Source of the DNA: an uncultured Alphaproteobacteria bacterium
GTDB taxonomy: Bacteria > Pseudomonadota > Alphaproteobacteria > Rhizobiales > Rhizobiaceae
Reading direction: 5' to 3'
Assembly (NCBI GenBank): GCA_929200335.1
Contig: CAKMZG010000126.1
Location: 1 to 7,283, forward strand
DNA: 7,283 bases
Shown here: piece by piece, positions 1 through 6,600 of the stretch
Layout of the letters: each line of letters opens with the position of its first letter
How positions within the stretch are numbered: position 1 is the stretch's first letter
Made by a program: the position numbers and the translations under genes
The notes under the pieces: generated by a model
What the model was told of the DNA's origin: nothing
The model's database searches: none
The model's input: only the letters and a program-made list of their open reading frames with translations

Positions 1-1
1 T

Positions 2-265
2 GGTGCTATGGCTGCTGCTATCGGTTCTGCTTCTGTTGCTACAACTGCTCATGCCATGGAAAAAGAAAAGTGTTACGGCGTTTCACTAGCTGGCAAAAAT
101 GATTGTGCAGCAGGCCCTGGTACAACATGCGCTGGTACATCAAAGGTAGATTACCAAGGTAATGCATGGACTAAAGTTGCTAAAGGAACATGTGAAACAA
201 CTGAAGTTGAAGGTGATCGCAAAGGTTCTTTGACGCCATTGGATCGTGATTTACCAAAATCATAA
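2..265 (+). CDS. bufA: Bufferin precursor peptide, DUF2282 family (BufA1-like), 5' partial
   Basis: This is a RiPP precursor of the DUF2282 family, whose modified products (bufferins) chelate copper in the periplasm. The frame stays open to the left edge, and the visible residues (Gly-Ala before the first Met at 8) are the hydrophobic part of a signal peptide, so that Met is internal and the true start lies upstream. A signal-peptidase site is likely after the AHA ending at base 55. The mature part has four cysteines, with codons at 71, 104, 128 and 191, in the family pattern KCYG, NDCAAG, TTCAG and GTCE. About 23 polar residues follow the last Cys, including GSLTPL. It is the first visible gene of an operon with an MNIO enzyme, a DUF2063 partner and a DoxX protein, which strongly supports the assignment. 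Related operons in Caulobacter respond to metals through an ECF sigma factor, but the promoter here is outside the window. The family is sure; the chemistry and the metal are inferred. Confidence 0.93.
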   Translation, partial: GAMAAAIGSASVATTAHAMEKEKCYGVSLAGKNDCAAGPGTTCAGTSKVDYQGNAWTKVAKGTCETTEVEGDRKGSLTPLDRDLPKS

Positions 266-284
266 TTTTATAAATATTTGAATA

Positions 285-345
285 AGGTGCGATACTATGA
301 ATAACGTCGTTGAACAATCAATACATAATCAGAATGATCGCACCT
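285..345 (+). promoter_or_regulatory. Possible hairpin masking the bufB ribosome-binding site
   Basis: A perfect 9-bp inverted repeat, AGGTGCGAT (285-293) and ATCGCACCT (337-345), brackets the bufB start codon at 297. The left arm contains most of the only plausible Shine-Dalgarno sequence (AAGGTG, 284-289). If the RNA folds, the site is paired and the ATG lies in a 43-nt loop, which would lower bufB initiation unless ribosomes or another factor open it. The repeat is seen directly and the function is inferred. By a rough estimate one or two 9-bp repeats with loops this long are expected by chance in 7 kb, so only its placement makes it notable. Confidence 0.35.
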
Positions 346-1211
346 ATTCATGCTTATTGAATGCTAATTTTGCAGGTGCAGGCTTTAAATCCGAGCATTT
401 TGAAGATATTTTTAAAAGCCAAGCAAAAATTGGCTTTTTTGAAGTCCATGCAGAAAATTATATGGGTGCAGGCGGAATGCCGCACTTTCAACTCGATAAA
501 ATTCGAGAACATTATGCCATTTCCCTCCATGGAGTTGGCCTATCAATTGGCGGTGAAATTCCCCTTGATGTTGATCACTTGGCACGCTTGAAAGCGTTGA
601 ATGAACGTTATGAGCCTGAATTATTTTCAGAGCATCTGGCATGGTCTAGTCATGGTCAAAATTTTTATAATGATTTACTGCCTCTTCCCTATAACACACA
701 AACGCTTAAACAGGTTTGTGAGCATATTAATCAAGTGCAAGATGTTATGGGGCGACGTATGTTGCTGGAAAACCCATCTACCTATGTTATTTTCGAACAA
801 TCTACTATGGATGAGATTGAATTTATTACAGAAATAGCCAAGCGCACAGGATGCGGTTTATTACTGGATGTGAATAATGTTTATATCTCCGCCACCAACC
901 ACCAATATGATGCAAAGCAATATTTGAATGATTTTCCTATTCAACACGTGGGTGAAATTCATCTCGCTGGCCATGCCGTTGATGAAGATGAAAAAGGTAA
1001 CCCCTTATTAATTGATGCCCATGATCGCGAAGTTGATAAGGCCGTATGGGCGCTTTATGAAAACCTTATTCAAAAAACTGGCGTTATTCCCACGCTCATT
1101 GAATGGGATAATGAATTGCCCTCGTGGGATATTTTGAAAAATGAAGCTGATAAGGCAAATAAATTGCTTGCGAATGCGAGCTGTCATTCCTCTAATAAAT
1201 TGGCAGGATAA
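297..1211 (+). CDS. bufB: MNIO (DUF692) multinuclear non-heme iron oxidase, bufferin-modifying enzyme
   Basis: This enzyme belongs to the DUF692/MNIO family, TIM-barrel proteins that use a two- or three-iron centre and O2 to rearrange cysteines of RiPP precursors. In bufferins, thiooxazole-type heterocycles have been reported. At 304 aa it is full length for the family. The conserved motifs appear in order: FFEVHAENY (47-55), SLHGVGLS (76-83), SEHLAW (111-116), LLENPSTY (156-163), LLLDVNNVYISA (188-199), GEIHLAGH (219-226), DAHDREV (240-246) and PTLIEWD (265-271). They supply the His, Glu, Asp and Asn residues expected as iron ligands, and none looks lost. There is no signal peptide, so it acts in the cytoplasm before export of the precursor. 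The ATG at 297 follows AAGGTG by about 7 nt and lies 31 bp after the precursor gene. The substrate is almost certainly the DUF2282 peptide just upstream. The family call is very secure; the exact product is inferred. Confidence 0.96.
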   Translation: MNNVVEQSIHNQNDRTYSCLLNANFAGAGFKSEHFEDIFKSQAKIGFFEVHAENYMGAGGMPHFQLDKIREHYAISLHGVGLSIGGEIPLDVDHLARLKALNERYEPELFSEHLAWSSHGQNFYNDLLPLPYNTQTLKQVCEHINQVQDVMGRRMLLENPSTYVIFEQSTMDEIEFITEIAKRTGCGLLLDVNNVYISATNHQYDAKQYLNDFPIQHVGEIHLAGHAVDEDEKGNPLLIDAHDREVDKAVWALYENLIQKTGVIPTLIEWDNELPSWDILKNEADKANKLLANASCHSSNKLAG

Positions 1212-1219
1212 AGCGCGCT

Positions 1220-1975
1220 ATGGAAAGTCTAAATTCACAATTTACCAGCGCTATTAGTCAATCAGATTTAGCTGTGCCTATAGGTGTTGTGGATTATCAA
1301 GGCGATGTTTCAAAAAAACGCTTTGATGTATATCGCAATAATGTGATTGTTAGCCTCCTTGAGGCTTTGCGCCAAACTTATCCTGCAATTGAAATGCTGG
1401 TTGGTAAAGATTTTTTTCAAGCGCTGGCACTCACTTTTATTGAAAAATATAAACCAACATCGCCAATAATGTATCTTTATGGAAAAGAATTTAGCCAATA
1501 TATTCATGGGTTTGAACCTTTAGATAAATATCCCTATATGGCTGATGTGGCGCTTTTGGAATACAACCGTGTGCAATCTTATCATGCTGAGGATGCACCC
1601 GTGATAGCGGGTGAAAATATAGCTGAATTTGGTACGGAAAATTTTGGGGATTTACGCTTTGAAAAGCATTCAGCTGTTTATATTGAACGCTCAGTATGGC
1701 CTATAGTCTCTATTTTAGTTGCAAATTTAGGTGGTGGGGATATGCGTGATGTGAACCTTGAGGGTATGGAAGATGCTTTAATAGTTCGCCCAGAATGTCA
1801 GGTAGATGTGCATTCTCTACAAGCAGGACAAGTGGTGTTCTATCAAGCCTTATTTTCAGGGCTTACATTGAATGAAGCCTATTATAAAACTGTAAATGTC
1901 GTGATGGACTTTGATTTAGAGTATAGTATTACTATGGCATTAACCCATGGTTTATTTCAAAAAGTATATTTATAA
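1220..1975 (+). CDS. bufC: DUF2063 putative DNA-binding-like MNIO partner protein (BufC)
   Basis: This 251-aa protein of the DUF2063 family is the usual partner of MNIO enzymes. Family members were once labelled putative DNA-binding, but in bufferin and HvfABC-type operons they work with the MNIO enzyme, probably binding the precursor and presenting it. The N-terminal half carries the family signature: RFDVYRNNVIVSLLEAL (34-50), TYPAIEMLVGKDFF (53-66), SPIMYLYGKEF (81-91), then a PYMADVALLEYNR block (105-117) and YHAEDAP (121-127). The C-terminal half, from about 145, ends in a second conserved part with VRPECQVDVHSL (189-200) and a FYQALFSGLTLNEA block (207-220). No signal peptide or membrane segment is visible, so it is cytoplasmic. 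The start lies 8 bp after the bufB stop, with AGGA at 1205-1208 inside the end of bufB, which suggests coupled translation. The family is sure; the precise role rests on studied relatives. Confidence 0.93.
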   Translation: MESLNSQFTSAISQSDLAVPIGVVDYQGDVSKKRFDVYRNNVIVSLLEALRQTYPAIEMLVGKDFFQALALTFIEKYKPTSPIMYLYGKEFSQYIHGFEPLDKYPYMADVALLEYNRVQSYHAEDAPVIAGENIAEFGTENFGDLRFEKHSAVYIERSVWPIVSILVANLGGGDMRDVNLEGMEDALIVRPECQVDVHSLQAGQVVFYQALFSGLTLNEAYYKTVNVVMDFDLEYSITMALTHGLFQKVYL

Positions 1976-2000
1976 AAATGCAATAGGAGACATAGTATAA

Positions 2001-2552
2001 ATGATTCAATATCTACATAACAGCATCTTTACTAGGATAGAACGATTCGCAGGCGATTGGTTTATTGGCCTTGCAGCACGTTTTACCTTCTCCAGTGTAT
2101 TGTTATTTTATTTTATTAATTCAGCACGCACTAAAATTGAAGAGGGGCTTTTTGGGTTTCTCAGCATTAAAGAATCTGCTTACTATCAAATTTTGCCTTC
2201 CGTGGTCGAGGCTTATCAGGATGATGTTTCGGCAATTCCGACCATCCCATATCATTTAATTGTTATGCTTGGCACTTATGCAGAGTTTATTTTGCCTGTG
2301 TTAATTTTGTTGGGTTTGTTCACGCGGATTGCAGCGCTTGGTATGATTGGGTTTATCGCAGTGCAAACTTATGTTGATATTAATTTCCATGGTGTTGGAG
2401 CTGAAACCATAGGTGGTATGTTCGATCGTTTTCAAGATTCTGCAATTGCAGACCAACGTTTGATGTGGCTATTTCTTTTATTGGTTCTCCTTATTAAAGG
2501 AGCGGGAACATTCTCATTGGACAATTTATTACTTAAGCGCAGATGGAAATAG
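2001..2552 (+). CDS. DoxX-family inner-membrane protein of the bufferin operon
   Basis: This 183-aa integral membrane protein of the DoxX family has about four hydrophobic segments: roughly 20-40, 85-107, 108-127 and 152-168. DoxX hallmarks include ARFTFSSVLLFYFINSARTKI early on, GLFTRIAALGMIGFIAVQT in the middle, and a final helix ending GAGTFSLDNLL (167-177). The loop at about 44-83 would lie between the first two helices. The ATG at 2001 follows a good AGGAGA site (1985-1990). It starts 25 bp after bufC and is probably the last gene of the operon. DoxX genes commonly close bufferin-type operons, but their function there is not established. A redox role, handling the modified peptide, or quinone-linked electron transfer are all possible. 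The family call is strong and the function is unknown. Confidence 0.9.
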   Translation: MIQYLHNSIFTRIERFAGDWFIGLAARFTFSSVLLFYFINSARTKIEEGLFGFLSIKESAYYQILPSVVEAYQDDVSAIPTIPYHLIVMLGTYAEFILPVLILLGLFTRIAALGMIGFIAVQTYVDINFHGVGAETIGGMFDRFQDSAIADQRLMWLFLLLVLLIKGAGTFSLDNLLLKRRWK

Positions 2553-2579
2553 AAATTAAACTAGTAATTTTGCTTTAAT

Positions 2580-2632
2580 TTGTTATTATGTAAGACTATA
2601 GTCGATATAAACAATAATCATGTTTATATCGA
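2580..2632 (+). promoter_or_regulatory. Intergenic perfect 12-bp inverted repeat, possibly an operator on a weak promoter
   Basis: TCGATATAAACA (2602-2613) and TGTTTATATCGA (2621-2632) are exact reverse complements separated by 7 nt. This lies in the 115-bp gap between the DoxX gene and the DUF3108 gene. The stem is AT-rich and no T-run follows it on either strand, so it does not look like a standard intrinsic terminator. A loose promoter match, TTGTTA at 2580-2585 with GATATA at 2604-2609 (18-bp spacer), would place the -10 element inside the left arm, as for a repressor operator. The repeat is certain. The promoter and operator reading is speculative. A protein-binding site that ends the buf operon, or a 5'-UTR hairpin, would also fit. 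Confidence 0.4.
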
Positions 2633-2667
2633 ATTTAAACAGGGGTCTGGGTATTTAATATTTTAAT

Positions 2668-3486
2668 ATGTCTAATTATTTCAAAAAAATAAACGCAGTT
2701 GGTGCTGTGTTCATAATGATTGTTGGTGCGGTTTTTTCTAACAGCTTAGCTATGGCGGCAGAAAAACCAATAAATCACGAAGCTAAATTTACGGTTTATT
2801 TTTCAGGTATTCCTGTTGGCGTTGCAGTATTTGATTTATTGCTCAAGGGAAAGCAATATCAATTGGCAATTAGTGGGAAAACTATTGGTTTAACGAAGCT
2901 TTTGTCAAATGGTAAGGGTTCAGTACGGTCTGCTGGTATTGTACATGGTAGTAATGTGCAGTCTGATGTGCAGCGATTGAATTATAAAGATAGCAAGAAA
3001 AAAATATCGTCTTTACTGGTGTTTAAAAATAAAAACCTTGTTTCAGAAAAAATCACCCCAAAACCTAAAGTTCATTCTGATACGGTACCTGTCTATGAAG
3101 CAGATAAAATTGGTGTTATAGATCCTGCTAGTGGTATAATTTTACCTGTAACATCTCAAAATATTGGTAATGGGCGTGAAATTTGTAACAGAACCCTTGC
3201 AATTTATGATGGTGGCGCGCGCTATGATATAAGGTTGCGATATAAGCGTAAAGAAAAACGGTCGATCAAAGGCTTCAAGGGAGAAGTATTTGTTTGTCAA
3301 TTGCGATGGATCCCTGTTGCTGGGCATCGTCCTAAGAAAAATGTAAAATATATGGCTAATAACAAAGGAATTGAAGTATCCTACGCCCAGTTGAAAAATG
3401 AAGCTATTTATATGCCAATAAAATTTACAGTACCAACCAAATATGGTACAGTCGTTGCTAAGGCAACAAAATTTACTACTCAATAA
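2668..3486 (+). CDS. Exported DUF3108 domain protein
   Basis: This 272-aa protein of the DUF3108 family has no established biochemical function. An N-terminal signal peptide is clear: a basic n-region (MSNYFKKIN), a hydrophobic core at about 11-27, and probable cleavage after AMA near residue 30, so the mature protein should be periplasmic. Family features include the YFSGIPVGVAVFDL start of the barrel-like domain (44-57), GKTIGLTKLLSNGKGSVRSAG (70-90), IDPASGIILP (151-160), CNRTLAIYDGGARYDI (173-188) and VCQLRWIPVAGH (209-220). Cys173 and Cys210 could form a disulfide. The ATG at 2668 is chosen because it gives the full signal peptide and an in-frame stop lies 12 nt upstream. The only purine-rich site, AGGGG (2641-2645), is too far away (22 nt), so initiation may be weak or structure-dependent. 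It is separated from the buf operon by 115 bp and an inverted repeat, and a link to bufferins is not supported. Confidence 0.85.
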   Translation: MSNYFKKINAVGAVFIMIVGAVFSNSLAMAAEKPINHEAKFTVYFSGIPVGVAVFDLLLKGKQYQLAISGKTIGLTKLLSNGKGSVRSAGIVHGSNVQSDVQRLNYKDSKKKISSLLVFKNKNLVSEKITPKPKVHSDTVPVYEADKIGVIDPASGIILPVTSQNIGNGREICNRTLAIYDGGARYDIRLRYKRKEKRSIKGFKGEVFVCQLRWIPVAGHRPKKNVKYMANNKGIEVSYAQLKNEAIYMPIKFTVPTKYGTVVAKATKFTTQ

Positions 3487-3664
3487 CTATTACTTGATTT
3501 ATGTTTTTGTGGGGTGGTAGTGCTCTATCAATACTTTAGTTTAAATTGTAATTAATAGTATTTTTATATACATTAATCCTTGAAAAATTTATTCTTTTTT
3601 AAATTTTTGTTTTTATTAATTTTATATATAAATTTGAATTTCCAGTAATGGCCATTTGGCACAT
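3487..3664 (+). promoter_or_regulatory. Very AT-rich intergenic region, probable promoter region of the sensor kinase gene
   Basis: No gene is visible here. Between 3541 and 3640 I count only 9 G or C bases in 100, far below the flanking genes. Such tracts often act as promoter or UP-element DNA or bind nucleoid proteins. TTGAAA at 3580-3585 resembles a -35 box and TATA-like runs occur at 3624-3632, but no pair has proper spacing, so I do not assign elements. A weak stem, AATACT (3530-3535) with AGTATT (3557-3562) followed by TTTTAT, might help terminate the upstream gene, but its 21-nt loop makes this doubtful. The region must contain the start signals of the next gene unless that gene is read through from upstream. 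Confidence 0.4.
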
Positions 3665-6600
3665 ATGTTGAAAGTGACACCTATGCATGTTTGGATAATA
3701 TTGCTATCCGGCCTACTTTATTTAGGCTTATTATTCTTCATCGCAAAATTATTTGACAAACCTGCAGAAGAGCAAAGACGCCCCCAGCCGTTGCGCTATG
3801 CGTTTAGCCAAGCCGTATTATGTTCATCCTGGACATTCTTAGGTGCCGTGGGGCTGGCTGTCACAGGGAAGATGGAATTTCTTGGAATTTATTTTGGCCC
3901 AGTGTTTCTCTATACAATTGGTCGCCCGCTTTTAAGACGTATCATTGAGGCTGCAAGAATTGAAGGAATTACTTCTTTATCAGATTTCTTGGCAGCGCGC
4001 TATGGCAAGAGTGTTGCCGTGGGTTGCATGGTTACCTTTGTTGCATTCATTGGCACCTTGCCCTTCATTGTTATGCAATTGAAGGCCATTTCATCGACAA
4101 TTTCATTAATTGATATAGCTCACGAGCGTCACGATGGTTTGCAAAACTTATTTGTCTTAGATATTCCAATGCTATTGATCATCGCCTTTGCTTTCTTTGT
4201 TATCATTTATGGCACTCGTCATCATGATGTAACAGAAAGCCGTCAAGGTTTAATAAGCGTGGTTGCATGGGATGGTATAGTAAAACTGGTAGCGATCTCA
4301 GTGCTGGGTATTTTTGCGTTATATAGTCTTTTTGATGGCCCCTTAGATTTTGTGCGCGCCGTTGTTAGTTCTGATAAGGTTTTGTCTTTTAGCCAAAATT
4401 TTAATTGGTTACACTTTTTTGCTATTGGATTGATGTCTTTGTTAACTATTATTTTGTTACCAAGACAATTTCATGTTGCCGTGGTGGAAAATCATTCAAA
4501 AAGTGAATTTGATGTCGCTTCTATGGTTTTTCCTCTTTATTTAATTACGCTTAATTTCTTTATTTTTATCATTTCTATAGCGGGTGTACTTGTTTTACCT
4601 GTAGATACAGATCCAAATTTTTATCTTCTATCCATTCCGCAAATCAAGGGTGCTCTATGGCTAGAGGTTCTTGTCTTTATAGGCTGTCTTTCTGCTGTTG
4701 CTGCTACCGTAATGGTAGCCGTAGTTGCCTTAACCTTGATGATTGCTAATTCTGTAGTTTTACCACTTTTATTGCGTAATAATAATTTGATGCAATGGGT
4801 AGGCCATAATGACATTCCTAAATTTATGAACAATTTGCGTCGGGTCATTATTGTTGGAATTTTTCTTTGTGTTTATGTGTTATATCGCTTGCTGGGAGAT
4901 TACACCACATTGACATCCAGCGGCCTCATAAGTTTTATTGCCATGTCTCAATTAGCGCCTGCTATGTTCATAGGCCTATTTTGGCGCCGTGCTAATGGCA
5001 AGGCTACTATCGCCGGCATTAGTGCTGGTATGTTTGTTTGGATTATCTGTTTGCTGGTTCCAATTCTAGTAGGGTTTGATATATGGCAAGCATTGGGCTT
5101 AGAAAATCTACGCTTTGCTCAAGATATATATACAAATGGCGCAGCGTGGTCATTACTGGTTAATTTAACTGTATTTATTGGCGTGTGCTTGTTCTCTAAG
5201 CCAACCGCAATCGAGCTGCAACAGGCAGAAAATTTTGTCTTTAATGGCAAAACTGCAATGCCGATTGCCGAAGGCAGTAATTTCACGCTTAAGATCCAAG
5301 ATCTATGTAATACAATTGAGCTTTATTTAGGGCCTGAAAAATGTAAGCAATCTTTCTTAGCTTTTACTGAAAAAAGCGGAAAAGAGATTAGCATGGAAGA
5401 TTATGTTGATGCTAAGGTTTTGCGTTATGCAGAACATGTTTTGGCGAATAGTGTTGGCGCAGCTTCAGCGCGTTTGATTATGGCTCTATTGATTAAACGC
5501 GGCTCAAGTCAAGAAAACTCTGAAACCTATGAACTATTAGGCGAAGCCTCAAAGGCTTTAAAAGAAAATCGAGATATTCTACGCCGAGCATTGGATCAGG
5601 TTGATCAAGCAATTACTGTATTTGATATTAAAAATCAGCTGATCAATTGGAATAAGCAATTTAGAGCAATGCTTAATTTGCCAAATAAATACGGGCAAGT
5701 TAGTTGCCAACTTGAAGATATTGTAGATGGCATTATTAAACATAATAATGTTTCCAATGATCTCACAGTTCAAACTATACTTAACCATTTAAATACGGTT
5801 GGTAAGCCATGGGTATTAGAAATTATAGATCAAGATGTTTCTATTGAGATTTTAACCAACACTATGCCAGATGGTGGTTTGGTGATATCTTGGAATGATA
5901 TCAGTGATAAAGTACGTTCAGCTAGATCGTTGTATAATACAAACGAGAGCTTGGAGCGTCGCGTTGAAAAACGTACAGAAGAACTCACAAAAGCCAATGA
6001 GCAATTAGCCATTGCCACTAAAACAGCTCAAGAGGCCAACCTCTCCAAAACACGATTTTTGGCGGCCGCTGGGCATGATATTCTTCAGCCATTAAATGCT
6101 GCGCGATTATATGCATCGACCTTGTTGGAGCGTGCATCTAAAACAGGAGATGCTAAGTTAGAGCAAAATATTTTGGACAGTTTAAGTTCTGTTGAAGATA
6201 TTTTGGACGCGGTGATTTCCATCTCCAAATTGGATTCTGGCTCAATGCAGCCAACGCTTAATTATTTTAGTGTTGAAAAGCTGTTTAACCAATTACAGGT
6301 TGAGTTTACGCCTATTGCTGAGAGTAAGAATGTTGAGTTACGTTTTGTATCATCAACCCTTTGGGTGCGCTCAGATCAAAATTTCTTACGCCGAATTTTA
6401 CAAAATTTGATCTCGAACGGCATTAAATATGCGCCTTATGGTAAGGTCTTGGTTGGCTGCCGCCGTCGAAAAAACATGGTTGTTTTTGAGATCTTAGATA
6501 ATGGCATTGGCATTAGTGAAGAAGAGCAAGAAAAAGTCTTTTCAGAATTTATACGCCTTGATTCAGGTGCAAAGGTTGCTCCTGGTCTTGGTCTTGGTCT

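Noticed and set aside
8..10. ATG at position 8 as the start of the DUF2282 gene
   Set aside because: It would leave a signal peptide with no basic n-region, and the frame is open upstream to the edge. The real start is outside the window.
361..837. Shadow ORFs inside bufB on both strands
   Set aside because: They lie within the strongly conserved MNIO gene, encode no recognisable domain and have no ribosome-binding sites.
3142..3483. 113-codon minus-strand ORF opposite the DUF3108 gene
   Set aside because: It is antisense to conserved family motifs, rich in Cys, Phe and Tyr as shadow frames often are, and resembles no family I know.
3530..3567. Stem AATACT/AGTATT followed by a T-rich run, as a terminator for the DUF3108 gene
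   Set aside because: Only six AT-rich pairs with a 21-nt loop, in DNA that is T-rich throughout; too weak to list on its own.
4621..6018. Minus-strand ORFs of 62-75 codons within the kinase gene
   Set aside because: They are antisense to clear SLC5, PAS and coiled-coil coding sequence and show no independent evidence.
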